Source of the DNA: Bacillota bacterium
GTDB taxonomy: Bacteria; Bacillota; Dethiobacteria; DTU022; PWGO01
DNA: 64,000 nt
Direction: 5' to 3'
Assembly (NCBI GenBank): GCA_012518215.1
Contig: JAAYSV010000046.1
Coordinates: 1 to 64,000 of the forward strand
This document shows, piece by piece, positions 25,138 to 33,817 of this stretch. How positions within the stretch are numbered: position 1 is the first letter of the stretch; the number at the start of each line of letters is the position of its first letter. A program made the translations under genes and the position numbers. The notes beneath the pieces were generated by a model. It ran no database searches and was not told the origin of the DNA. It was given only the letters and a program-made list of their open reading frames with translations.

Positions 25138-25571
25138 TGGCTAAGGTTGAATTCAAACTACCTGATGAATTTGAAATGCGTCTCTCTCGCCTTAACGAAA
25201 AGACTGACGAGATAATACAAAAAGTGCTTGAAACGGGCGGCGAAGTGGTGCTTGCCAAAGTTAAAAGCAATCTTTCCTCCGTGATTGGCAAAGACACAAA
25301 AAGAGAAAGCCGCTCGACGGGAGAACTTGAAAGATCCCTGGGCCTTTCCCCTGCCATGCAAAAGCGGGACGGTACGGGCTGGGATATCAAGATTGGCTTT
25401 AAAGAGCCGAGAAGCGACGGGGATTCCAATGCCAAGATTGCAAATATATTAGAATACGGCAGACATGGGCAACCGGCAAAGCCGTTTTTAAAACCAGCTA
25501 AGACTTCAAGTAAAAACGCCGCCATTGAAGCCATGAAAATGAGATTCGAATCGGAGGTCAATGATATATGA
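25137..25571 (+). CDS. HK97 gp10-like head-tail joining protein
   Basis: A 144-residue protein. The early helix (LSRLNEKTDEIIQKVLE), GELERSLGLSPA and the C-terminal ANILEYGRHGQPAKPFLKPA match the HK97 gp10 family, which joins head and tail. It overlaps its neighbours on both sides. Confidence 0.88.
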   Translation: MAKVEFKLPDEFEMRLSRLNEKTDEIIQKVLETGGEVVLAKVKSNLSSVIGKDTKRESRSTGELERSLGLSPAMQKRDGTGWDIKIGFKEPRSDGDSNAKIANILEYGRHGQPAKPFLKPAKTSSKNAAIEAMKMRFESEVNDI

Positions 25572-25906
25572 GCATACTGACCGAATTAAATACGATCTTG
25601 GCGCCCGTCCTTCCTGTTGAAACGGGCGTTTTTAGTGGTGTTCCTCCGGACGAGTATCTTGTTTTAACGCCTATGACCGACGAATTTGCGCTCTTTTGCG
25701 ACAATGAACCGGCTATAGATGTTTCGGAGGTGCGGATCTCACTTTTTTCAAAAGGCAATTACCAGCAAATAAAGCAAAGGCTCATAGGCATCCTTTTAAA
25801 TGCAGGCTTCACAATTACGGACCGCCGCTATATCGGCCACGAGGATGACAGCGGCTATCATCACTTTGCCATAGACGTGGCAAAATTTTATGAATTGGAG
25901 GAATAA
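25568..25906 (+). CDS. Tail terminator/completion protein
   Basis: A 112-residue protein with an alpha/beta build (VLTPMTDEFALFCDNEP, VRISLFSKGNYQQIKQ, IGHEDDSGYHHFAIDVAKFY), as in small tail-completion proteins such as DUF3168 relatives. It sits just before the major tail protein. Confidence 0.75.
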   Translation: MSILTELNTILAPVLPVETGVFSGVPPDEYLVLTPMTDEFALFCDNEPAIDVSEVRISLFSKGNYQQIKQRLIGILLNAGFTITDRRYIGHEDDSGYHHFAIDVAKFYELEE

Positions 25907-25908
25907 AT

Positions 25909-26505
25909 ATGGCTACAATCGGACTTGACAAACTTTACTACGCCCCTATAACCGAAGAGCCTTTGACAGGTGCTGAGACCTACGGGACCCCTATGATGCT
26001 TGCAAAAGCCATAAGCGCAGAGCTTTCGGTTGAATTGGCGGAGGCCACTCTATACGCCGACGATGGTGCGGCGGAAGTTGTAAAAGAATTTAAAAGCGGA
26101 AAGCTGACCCTCGGAGTGGACAGCATAGGAAGAAGTGTGGCGGCGGCGCTGACGGGTTCTAAGGTTGATGAAAACGGCGTGTTGATCTCCGCTTCGGAGG
26201 ATGGCGGAGCACCTGTCGCCATAGGATTTAGGGCTAAGAAAGCAAACGGCCGCTACCGTTACTTTTGGCTCTACAGGGTAAAATTCGGTGTTCCAAGCAC
26301 TAATCTTGCTACAAAGGGCGACAGCATCACTTTTTCTACCCCGACCATTGAAGGAACGGTGCTAAGGAGAAATAAAGCGGCGGACGGAAATGATAACCTG
26401 CATCCCTGGAAAGCCGAAGTAGACGAAGACGACACCGATATCAGTGAAAATGTGATAAGCGGTTGGTATACGAGCGTATATGAGCCGACATTCTCACAGG
26501 ATTAA
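25909..26505 (+). CDS. Major tail tube protein, phi13 type
   Basis: A 198-residue protein. It starts ATIGLDKLYYAPITEEP and has AKAISAELSVELAEATLYAD, YRYFWLYRVKFGVPST and ending GWYTSVYEP, the pattern of phi13-type tail tube proteins. It builds the tail tube. It is followed by the tail assembly chaperones. Confidence 0.92.
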   Translation: MATIGLDKLYYAPITEEPLTGAETYGTPMMLAKAISAELSVELAEATLYADDGAAEVVKEFKSGKLTLGVDSIGRSVAAALTGSKVDENGVLISASEDGGAPVAIGFRAKKANGRYRYFWLYRVKFGVPSTNLATKGDSITFSTPTIEGTVLRRNKAADGNDNLHPWKAEVDEDDTDISENVISGWYTSVYEPTFSQD

Positions 26506-26519
26506 GGAGGCAAATCTCT

Positions 26520-26894
26520 ATGGATGGCGATAGAAGTGCAAAAATCCGCATAGGCGGTTCAGAGTACGAACTGATCCTGACAACGCGGGCTACCAAGGAA
26601 ATAGCCAGACGCTACGGCGGACTTGAAAACCTTGGCGAGAAATTATTAAAGGCTGAAAATTTTGAGCTCGCACTGGATGAAATAATCTGGCTTATAACCC
26701 TCCTTGCCAATCAGTCTATATTGATTTACAACCTTAAAAGCAAAGAGGAGCCAAAAGCGCTTTTGACGGAGGACGAAGTTGAGCTGCTAACCTCGCCGCT
26801 GGAGCTGTCAACCTACAAGGCGGCGATTACGGAAGCTATGTTTAAGGGAACCGCCAGGAACATAGAAAGCGAAGAAGAACCAAAAAACGCATGA
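26520..26894 (+). CDS. Tail assembly chaperone (G-type product)
   Basis: A 124-residue helical protein (TRATKEIARRYGGLENLGEKL, then the helical tail). It sits between the tail tube and tape measure genes and ends just before a slippery heptamer, matching the G chaperone of siphoviruses. The frameshift product is described separately. Confidence 0.88.
   Translation: MDGDRSAKIRIGGSEYELILTTRATKEIARRYGGLENLGEKLLKAENFELALDEIIWLITLLANQSILIYNLKSKEEPKALLTEDEVELLTSPLELSTYKAAITEAMFKGTARNIESEEEPKNA
26882..26888 (+). promoter_or_regulatory. Slippery heptamer for -1 frameshift in the tail chaperone
   Basis: A AAA AAC in the zero frame (codons CCA AAA AAC) is a canonical X XXY YYZ site. After a -1 shift the reading frame enters the next gene directly (CGC ATG AAT), giving a ~191-residue fusion. 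This is the position where siphoviruses make the GT-type chaperone. Confidence 0.85.
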
Positions 26895-27094
26895 ATCGGG
26901 TAACGGACGCTGAAGTCTTTACCCGACTTTTATATTTTGGAACTGTTCATTTAAACCGCACCGAGGAGGAGACATGGCTTACTCCGGTAGGATTTTTACT
27001 TGATCTGTGGGAGTGCCACAGACAGTTCCTCAGATTGGCAAAACCCAAAAGAGAGCTTTTTGTCGATGAAATTATACCAAGCGACCTAATTTAG
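26891..27094 (+). CDS. C-terminal extension of the tail chaperone (GT-type) via -1 frameshift
   Basis: A 67-residue frame in the -1 register relative to the chaperone (RVTDAEVFTRLLYFGTVHL and so on). It starts at an ATG overlapping the chaperone stop, but no good ribosome-binding site is seen, which fits expression mainly as the frameshift fusion. A typical T domain would bind the tape measure. Confidence 0.8.
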   Translation: MNRVTDAEVFTRLLYFGTVHLNRTEEETWLTPVGFLLDLWECHRQFLRLAKPKRELFVDEIIPSDLI

Positions 27095-27105
27095 GAGGTG
27101 ATGTC

Positions 27106-29655
27106 GTGGCTGACAATTTTGGACTAAAAATAGGACTTGAAGGGGAAAAAGAGTTTAAAAGCGCCCTGCGCGACATCAATCAATCCTTTAAGGTTTTAGG
27201 ATCTGAGATGAAACTCGTCTCCTCCGAGTTCGATAAAAATGACAAAAGCGTTCAGGCAATAACCGCGCGCAACGAGGTATTAAACAAGGCCATAGATGCG
27301 CAAAAGAGTAAAATCGAAACCCTCGAGGCAGCCCTTAAAAACGCCTCGGAAAATTTCGGAGAAAACGACAAGCGCACGCAAAGCTGGGCAATACAATTAA
27401 ACAATGCCAAGGCTGAATTAAACGGGATGGAGCGGGAGTTAAACGATAACAATAAAACTCTCGAAGAAGGAGCAGAGGAATTTGATGAGGCCGGCAAAGA
27501 AGCTAAAGATTTCGGCAAGGAAATAACCGAATCCTCAAAAGACGCGGATGCCGCCGGGGGAAAATTTGAAAAGCTCGGCTCGGTAGTCAAAGGCGTAGGT
27601 ATCGCCATCGGCGCCGCCATGACTGCGATTGGGACCGCCGCTGTCGCTGCCGGAAAAAAACTGTATGACATGGCAACTGATACGGCGGCGGCAGGCGATC
27701 GAGTCGATAAGGATTCCCAAAGGCTCGGGATGTCGGCAAAGGCGTACCAGGAGTGGGATTATGTTATTTCCCAAGCGGGGGGCAGCATAGATAGTCTCGG
27801 GGTCGGAATGAAAACCCTTCAAAAAACGATGGCGGGCCTTACGGAAGATGGCGACAGTTCAGTCAAAGCATTTAAAGCTATAGGCATCTCCTTTGACGAT
27901 ATAAAAGGCAAATCCCCAGAGGAAGCTTTTGATATGACAGTCAAGGCATTGCAGAATATGCCAGCAGGGGCTGAAAAAACCGCGGCCGCCCTTAAACTGT
28001 TCGGCAAACAGGGGCAGGAACTTATGCCCCTTTTAAATTCAACGGCCGAAAGCACAGACGCGCTAAAACAAAAGGCCCATGATCTTGGAATGATTTTAGA
28101 TGATGAAGCCGTAAAAGCGTCGGTGGATTTCACTGACTCTATGGACACATTGAAAAGAACCTTTGCAGGCGTTAAAGACTCCATAAGCTCTCAGCTCCTG
28201 CCGGGGCTAACACAGCTTACGACCGGATTTTCCGAGCTTTTAAGCGGGAATGAAAATGCCGCAAAATCTATAAAGGAAGGCGCAAAAAGCATTGTTGATT
28301 CTATCTCTAAAATACTCCCCGGTCTGATAGATACGGTAAAAGCAATTATAAGCACTGTCGCAGATATCGCCCCCGACCTTATAAGCGCCCTTATATCCGG
28401 CATTACGAGCAACCTTTCATCCATAATAGATGCCGCGACCACCCTTGTAATGTCGCTTGTAAAAGGTATCGTTAAAGCTTTGCCTGAACTGACTAAAGGG
28501 GCTCTGCAGCTTGTGCTTGCACTTACAGACGGAATATTAAAGAACCTTCCTGCCGTTTTAAGCGCCGCGGCTGAAGTGATAACTACCCTTGTTAAAGGCA
28601 TTGCCGATGCCATGCCAAATCTGGTGCCGGCGGCAGTAAATGCGTTAATGACGATAGTGCAGGGACTAATTGATAATCTTCCCATGCTCCTTGACGCAGC
28701 TCTAAAGTTAATACTCGGTCTGGCGCAGGGGCTTTTAAATGCCCTGCCACAATTAATAGCGGCTCTGCCGGCAATTATAAACGGCATCATAGCCTTTATA
28801 ATAGGCTCAATTCCCCAAATTATAGACGCGGGTATTCAGCTTTTAGTGTCTCTTGTTCAGGCCCTGCCGGAGATTATTTCTGCAATCGTTGAGGCTATAC
28901 CTCAAATTATAGAGGGCCTTGTAACAGCTATTCTCGGTTCAATCCCGCAGCTTATTGACGCCGGAATTAAACTGCTTGTTTCCCTTGTGGAAAATTTGCC
29001 GCTCATTATCACAACTATCGTCGCGGCAATACCACAGATCATCGCTTCTTTGATAAAAGCGGTGATAGGCTCTATTCCGCAGCTTGTCAAAGCCGGCATA
29101 GAACTCTTTGTTTCCCTTATAAAGAATCTGCCCGCAATCATAGTAGAAATCGTTAAAGCGGTTCCCCAGATAATTTCGGCGCTTGTTAAGGGCTTCACCG
29201 GCAGCATAGGGCAGATTGTCCAAGTGGGCGGTAATCTGATTAAAGGCCTTTGGCAGGGCATATCAGACGCAGGAGCTTGGCTCTGGAACAAAATCAGCGG
29301 TTTCTTCGGCGGCGTGGTTGACAAGATAAAGGGCTTTTTCGGTATACATTCTCCATCTGCCCTCTTTGCCGGCCTTGGAGACAATATGGCTGAAGGTTTA
29401 GGTGTCGGTTTTGAAAAAACTATGGCGCAGGTCAGCGAGGATATGCAAAACGCTGTGCCAACCGCTTTTGACGTTCCCGGAATCAAAGCCGACGGTTTTG
29501 GGGCGGCAAACTCCGCCTCAAGCTCTTGGCCTTCCCTTATTACCATACAGCAGATGATAGTCCGGAGCGAAGACGATATCCGCAAAATCTCGCAAGAGCT
29601 CTACAATCTGATGCAGACAGGTTCCAGAGCACAGGGAAGATTCAATCCTGCTTAA
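27106..29655 (+). CDS. Tail tape measure protein
   Basis: An 849-residue protein with a GTG start after AGGAGG. The N-terminal 150 residues are a coiled coil, then an Ala/Gly-rich hydrophobic segment (SVVKGVGIAIGAAM), a long helical body, and from residue ~450 to ~710 strongly hydrophobic repeats with a 44-residue period. The C-terminal end has FFGIHSPSALFAGLG, common in such proteins. It sets tail length and lies between chaperone and Dit genes. Confidence 0.95.
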   Translation: MADNFGLKIGLEGEKEFKSALRDINQSFKVLGSEMKLVSSEFDKNDKSVQAITARNEVLNKAIDAQKSKIETLEAALKNASENFGENDKRTQSWAIQLNNAKAELNGMERELNDNNKTLEEGAEEFDEAGKEAKDFGKEITESSKDADAAGGKFEKLGSVVKGVGIAIGAAMTAIGTAAVAAGKKLYDMATDTAAAGDRVDKDSQRLGMSAKAYQEWDYVISQAGGSIDSLGVGMKTLQKTMAGLTEDGDSSVKAFKAIGISFDDIKGKSPEEAFDMTVKALQNMPAGAEKTAAALKLFGKQGQELMPLLNSTAESTDALKQKAHDLGMILDDEAVKASVDFTDSMDTLKRTFAGVKDSISSQLLPGLTQLTTGFSELLSGNENAAKSIKEGAKSIVDSISKILPGLIDTVKAIISTVADIAPDLISALISGITSNLSSIIDAATTLVMSLVKGIVKALPELTKGALQLVLALTDGILKNLPAVLSAAAEVITTLVKGIADAMPNLVPAAVNALMTIVQGLIDNLPMLLDAALKLILGLAQGLLNALPQLIAALPAIINGIIAFIIGSIPQIIDAGIQLLVSLVQALPEIISAIVEAIPQIIEGLVTAILGSIPQLIDAGIKLLVSLVENLPLIITTIVAAIPQIIASLIKAVIGSIPQLVKAGIELFVSLIKNLPAIIVEIVKAVPQIISALVKGFTGSIGQIVQVGGNLIKGLWQGISDAGAWLWNKISGFFGGVVDKIKGFFGIHSPSALFAGLGDNMAEGLGVGFEKTMAQVSEDMQNAVPTAFDVPGIKADGFGAANSASSSWPSLITIQQMIVRSEDDIRKISQELYNLMQTGSRAQGRFNPA
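28804..29199 (+). repeat. Three tandem 132-bp coding repeats inside the tape measure gene
   Basis: Units begin at 28804, 28936 and 29068, and the start of a fourth appears at 29200; the period is exactly 132 bp (44 codons). Each codes for GSIPQ, then an amphipathic Ile/Leu-rich helix pair and PQII. The bases have drifted, but the frame and protein pattern are kept. Confidence 0.8.
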
Positions 29656-29669
29656 TGGGAGGTTAAATT

Positions 29670-30443
29670 ATGGGTTTTATTTTTAACGGAACGCCATCTC
29701 AAGATATGGGGATGAAAGCGCGGCTTGAAAAATGGATTGCCGTGCCAAACCTTAGAAATTCGTTTTTACAGATACCCGGTAAAGCCGGAGTAGCCGATTT
29801 CGGGAGTGATGGTGCGGAGCGTATAATCACTATAAAGTGCAACATATATCCAAGGCTTGTATTCTCCTCCCTTGTATCTGTTCTCGACGGCATCGCAGAA
29901 TGGCTTAACCCTGATAATGGTTTAAGACAACTTATTTTAGACGATGTGCCTGACCGCTATTTTATGGCCCGGCTTTCAGACGCTTTGGACTGTGAAAGGC
30001 TCGTTTTATCAGCTGGCGCCTTTGACCTTAACTTTGTGTGCCCTGATCCTTACGGATATTCCATTGCAGACGAAACTTTCGATATAACCGCTGCAGGCAA
30101 ATCAACTTTAACAAGGGTAAAGGGCAACACAGATTCTCTGCCTGTCTACCGTCTTAAGGCGAATATCCCTTCGGGAAATTCAACCTATGTTTCTATTGCC
30201 ATAAACGGCGCTGAATTAAAGGTCACTGGCCCACTTGGAGCCGATGAAACCCTCATAATAGACAGTGCTCTTATGACGGCCAAGGTTGTGGACGATTCCG
30301 GCGAAACTTTAAGAAACGGCCTGCCTCTGCTTTTGGAATTGAGTTTTCCCGTGTTTAGAAAAGGTGCAAATGAAGTTGTAATTTCGGAAAAAGACGCTAC
30401 CTTTTCGCAGCTATCCATCCAGGCAAAGAGCAGATGGAGGTAA
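29670..30443 (+). CDS. Distal tail protein (Dit)
   Basis: A 257-residue protein. MGFIFNGTPSQDMGMKARLE opens it; PDRYFMARLSDALDCERL and FVCPDPYGYSI follow, which are marks of Dit family proteins of siphoviruses. It forms the hub at the tail end, between the tape measure and the tail spike. Confidence 0.88.
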   Translation: MGFIFNGTPSQDMGMKARLEKWIAVPNLRNSFLQIPGKAGVADFGSDGAERIITIKCNIYPRLVFSSLVSVLDGIAEWLNPDNGLRQLILDDVPDRYFMARLSDALDCERLVLSAGAFDLNFVCPDPYGYSIADETFDITAAGKSTLTRVKGNTDSLPVYRLKANIPSGNSTYVSIAINGAELKVTGPLGADETLIIDSALMTAKVVDDSGETLRNGLPLLLELSFPVFRKGANEVVISEKDATFSQLSIQAKSRWR

Positions 30444-30519
30444 GCTTTGAACAGGCTTCAGCAGTTTACGGGCCTATTTTATTTTATACCAAATTACACG
30501 GTGAACAGGAGGTGGCAAA

Positions 30520-33039
30520 ATGGCGTTAAAATCTATTCTGACTCTGCAAACCGACTTTACCGGTGAAATTCCCGTAACACCAAAAACCTCTGCCATTTGG
30601 AGGTTCAACGAAACCGTGCCTGACAGCGAGCTGCGCCTTGCCGACTCCTCCGGAAACGGCAGACATTTTACTATTTCAGGCTGGAGCGGAACGACCGCCT
30701 CTCTCGTAAACGGCAGGCACGGGCGGTATTTCAAGCAGAATTTAAATAATCCCACATCGGAGAAAACATACTTAACCGCGAAAAACGACGGCTCATTCTT
30801 CTCCCATCTTGGTGAAAAAATAGCAGTCGGCGGATGGATCAACCCGACAACCTATTCCGTCGGCCAGACATACAGCCCTATTTTTAACACAAGACAGGGT
30901 CCGGGACAGCCCCTCATATATATATCCCTCTATCAGGGCAGGCCCCGCATGATGCTTTATAACTCAGCAGGCACGCTTGTCCTTGATGCGAGCGAAACGC
31001 CGCCGTTTACTCTCGTAAATAACGGTTGGTATTTTATAGGCGGTATAATCAACGTCAAAAGCGGCACTTCCCAAATGGTAGTATGTAACCGTTCAGACGG
31101 AACGGTTTGGTACGCACCTGTCCGTACGTTGACAGGCACCTTGAACCAATCATGCGTTGCCGATATAGTGATGGGAATGCTTGCAGATACTTATTATTAC
31201 GCAGGGGGTTTTGACGACTGGTTTTTCGAAACCGACACCGATCTGACCGTGGAGGATCTCGGCAGGTATTTTAAAATGGCGATGATGGCAAATGGCGGTG
31301 ATACCGCCGGGCAGGTGGATGCCGTTTCCGTCCGGGGCGCAGTCGTTCTCCGTAAAGATTCGTCGGGCAATTATCCGCTAAGCGGGCAGCTTGTGACAAT
31401 AGCCGCAGAATGTTCCCTTTCGGGCAACGGGCGGGTATCCGTAACAAGCGAGTATACGGCGGGCGTCACATCGGTAAGCCTTATTGAGACTTCAACATCG
31501 GACGACTTAGGCGACTGGTCGGTATGGCAGTCCGTAGGTTCAAACGGTGAGCTTGCATCGCCTAACCGCAAATATATAAGGTACCGTGTGACTTTGTCTA
31601 CAAACAACCCATCCTATACCCCGAAGCTCCTTGATATTTCGCTAAACGATATCCCGATTGCCCCTTATAAAAAACTTGGGTTTGCTCGGCCAGTGGTTTT
31701 AGATAAAACCGGCGCCTGGGAGGTAGTGCTTGAAAACGCCTATGATGTCGTAGTAACAGGCGAGGTCAACGGGGCTGACACATTGGAATTTAAACTGCCA
31801 TACTCGGATGCAAAGCGTATGGTGCTGGACAACGAAAAACAGGTCCAAATAGCGGGTGAAATTTATCGGGTGCGAACTCTTACTGATGAAAAAGGATCTG
31901 ATATCGACGGGGTAGTCACAACAGTTTATGCTGAGGCGGCATTTTATGACCTTACCTTTTCGCAGGAGAAAGAACAAAAGGAATTTAATGCGGCTTTACC
32001 CAATGAGGCTATGGAGTACGCCCTTGAAGGCACTGACTGGAAAGTCGGAAGGATAAACGTTTCAACGCTTCGGTCGTGGAGCTGTCAGGAGAAAAACTCT
32101 CTTGCCATATTACGAAAAGTCCAACAGATCCACGGAGGCGATCTCGTTTTTAGAAACGATAGCCGTACCGTTGATCTTTTGACGTTCAGCGGCAGTGACA
32201 GCGGCGCGCTTTTTTCATACAGGAAAAATCTAACCGGCATAAAGCGCGTTGTCGATACCAGGAGCCTTGTAACGAGGCTTTATGCCGTAGGCAAGGACGG
32301 CATGACATTTGCATCAATAAACGGTGGGAAAAATTATGTGGAGGACTATTCCTATTCAAATGAGGTCAGAGTTTCCACTCTCGATTGCTCATCGTTCACC
32401 AACCCGTACCAAATGCTCGAATACGCCAATTTACGCCTTGCGGAATATGCAAAGCCGAGGCTCTCTTATGTTTTAACGGCCATGGATCTGTCCGTTCTGA
32501 CAGGGTATGAACATGAACATTGGGATTTAGGCGATATTGTGACTGTGAACGATAATGACCTTGATCTGACTGTAAAGACGCGGGTGATAAGACGGGCATA
32601 TAACCTGCAGGAGCCTTGGAAAACGGTAATCGAACTTTCGACTAAGCTTAGGGAATTGGGAGATTCATCATCCGATGTGACTGCCGATCAGTTTGGTCAG
32701 TCAAGCCTTATGGGACAGGAAATCAAAGACATGGTCCCTTTTAACCTGCTTCGGAATTCCCGTGCCGACGACGGCTTTGCATATTGGCAAAACAGCGGTT
32801 TTGAAATAGATACAGAAAGCGGCGTTACAGGAGAGGCTTCTTTTAAAGCGTCGGGAGCTTTGGGAGTTACTAAATCTATGGCGCAGACGGTGGTTCCGGC
32901 ATCACGCAAAAGCTTTACGTTATCAGCGCAGATAGGTTCGGATAATCTTAAAAAAGGTGAAAACGGGCAGGTAGGTATTGAGGTCGTTTTCGAATATGAC
33001 GACGGGAGCACGGAAACCCGATTTATTGACTTATTTTAA
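30520..33039 (+). CDS. Tail spike/Tal-like protein with LamG domain, apparently cut by an in-frame stop
   Basis: An 839-residue protein from ATG 30520 after AGGAGG. Residues ~20-260 form a LamG-like jelly roll (WRFNETVPDSELRLADSSG). The middle (~390-720) is the prophage tail-protein family region with RTLTDEKGSDIDG and HWDLGDIVTV. The end, ~730-839, is a carbohydrate-binding-type domain that stops in the middle. The TAA at 33037-33039 is in the same frame as the following 64-codon reading frame, which carries the missing rest of the domain, so the stop looks like a nonsense change or a read-through point. Confidence 0.85.
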   Translation: MALKSILTLQTDFTGEIPVTPKTSAIWRFNETVPDSELRLADSSGNGRHFTISGWSGTTASLVNGRHGRYFKQNLNNPTSEKTYLTAKNDGSFFSHLGEKIAVGGWINPTTYSVGQTYSPIFNTRQGPGQPLIYISLYQGRPRMMLYNSAGTLVLDASETPPFTLVNNGWYFIGGIINVKSGTSQMVVCNRSDGTVWYAPVRTLTGTLNQSCVADIVMGMLADTYYYAGGFDDWFFETDTDLTVEDLGRYFKMAMMANGGDTAGQVDAVSVRGAVVLRKDSSGNYPLSGQLVTIAAECSLSGNGRVSVTSEYTAGVTSVSLIETSTSDDLGDWSVWQSVGSNGELASPNRKYIRYRVTLSTNNPSYTPKLLDISLNDIPIAPYKKLGFARPVVLDKTGAWEVVLENAYDVVVTGEVNGADTLEFKLPYSDAKRMVLDNEKQVQIAGEIYRVRTLTDEKGSDIDGVVTTVYAEAAFYDLTFSQEKEQKEFNAALPNEAMEYALEGTDWKVGRINVSTLRSWSCQEKNSLAILRKVQQIHGGDLVFRNDSRTVDLLTFSGSDSGALFSYRKNLTGIKRVVDTRSLVTRLYAVGKDGMTFASINGGKNYVEDYSYSNEVRVSTLDCSSFTNPYQMLEYANLRLAEYAKPRLSYVLTAMDLSVLTGYEHEHWDLGDIVTVNDNDLDLTVKTRVIRRAYNLQEPWKTVIELSTKLRELGDSSSDVTADQFGQSSLMGQEIKDMVPFNLLRNSRADDGFAYWQNSGFEIDTESGVTGEASFKASGALGVTKSMAQTVVPASRKSFTLSAQIGSDNLKKGENGQVGIEVVFEYDDGSTETRFIDLF

Positions 33040-33051
33040 GGGGGTTATGAT

Positions 33052-33246
33052 GTGGCAGTATTTCAGTTGGTCGTAAGGGACGCATCCCCGAAAAGCTTTG
33101 AAAGGGTCGTGGGTATTACCATCCGTCCTCTGATACATGATTGCACAGGGGATGTATGGTTTACGGATTTTATGCTCCAGGCGGGCCAGATCGCAACAGG
33201 CTGGATCGGAAACGTCTCAGAAATACAATGGACGGAGGATGGATAG
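33052..33246 (+). CDS. In-frame continuation of the tail spike after a stop codon
   Basis: A 64-codon frame beginning GTG at 33052, in the same register as the tail spike. Its sequence (VRDASPKSFERVVGITIRPL, DCTGDVWFTDFMLQAG, then an IQWTEDG end) completes the split carbohydrate-binding domain. AAGGGGG at about 33040 could give re-initiation at GTG, so a separate C-terminal piece is possible. The same IRPLI, DCTG and FTD motifs reappear in the next gene. Confidence 0.6.
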   Translation: MAVFQLVVRDASPKSFERVVGITIRPLIHDCTGDVWFTDFMLQAGQIATGWIGNVSEIQWTEDG

Positions 33247-33250
33247 ATCT

Positions 33251-33817
33251 ATGAAAATTAATAATTTTATCCGCTTTGCTGATATCATAAGGCTAAAATC
33301 GGACAAACGCATAACGGCTGCGACGATTCGTCCTCTTATTGCCGATTGCACCGGTGAAATTTATTTCACCGATATCCAGCTCCAGGAAGGAGATAAACTC
33401 ACAGGGTACACCGTATGCGCCTCCTCAATGTTAAAAAAAGCCGGCAATCCGCCCCGGTACCAGAACGGCGTGGTCCGCGGGGAGGAGACTGTTATACTTT
33501 TTAACACAGGCGAAACCTCAGCCGGTCTTGATATATTTATTTATCCAAAGGAAAACATGGCAGAAAATATGATTGAAGTCTCCCAGGGCATGGGTTCGCA
33601 TAGCTGTCGATTTTTGACGAGCGTCAACGCAGGCGATGTGCTTGCGCTTAAAGCCTCTACCCGGGAGTCCTTAAAAAACGGTTTATTGACCCATAAAAAG
33701 GGATTTTTCCAGTATACCGCCGCCTATGACAGCAAGCATCATATAAAGGTTGAGGATAAAAAATCCGCACGGGTCTATCTTGAATATGCTGAAATGCTCA
33801 AAGGGCAGGTGCTGTAA
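33251..33817 (+). CDS. Tail-associated protein, function unknown
   Basis: A 188-residue protein, start ATG 33251 after GGAGGAT. The N-terminus (DKRITAATIRPL, DCTGEIYFTDIQLQEG) repeats the motif of the preceding frame, as if the block were duplicated. The remainder carries KSARVYLEYAEML near the end. Proteins of this kind lie between tail spike and lytic tail genes in clostridial prophages. Function unknown. Confidence 0.7.
   Translation: MKINNFIRFADIIRLKSDKRITAATIRPLIADCTGEIYFTDIQLQEGDKLTGYTVCASSMLKKAGNPPRYQNGVVRGEETVILFNTGETSAGLDIFIYPKENMAENMIEVSQGMGSHSCRFLTSVNAGDVLALKASTRESLKNGLLTHKKGFFQYTAAYDSKHHIKVEDKKSARVYLEYAEMLKGQVL

Noticed and set aside
28804-29199. CRISPR array from regular repeats
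   Set aside because: The 132-bp units are coding, in frame and without spacers.
28191-29585. Minus-strand frames opposite the tape measure gene
   Set aside because: They arise from the biased, repetitive codons of the tape measure gene and have no start signals.
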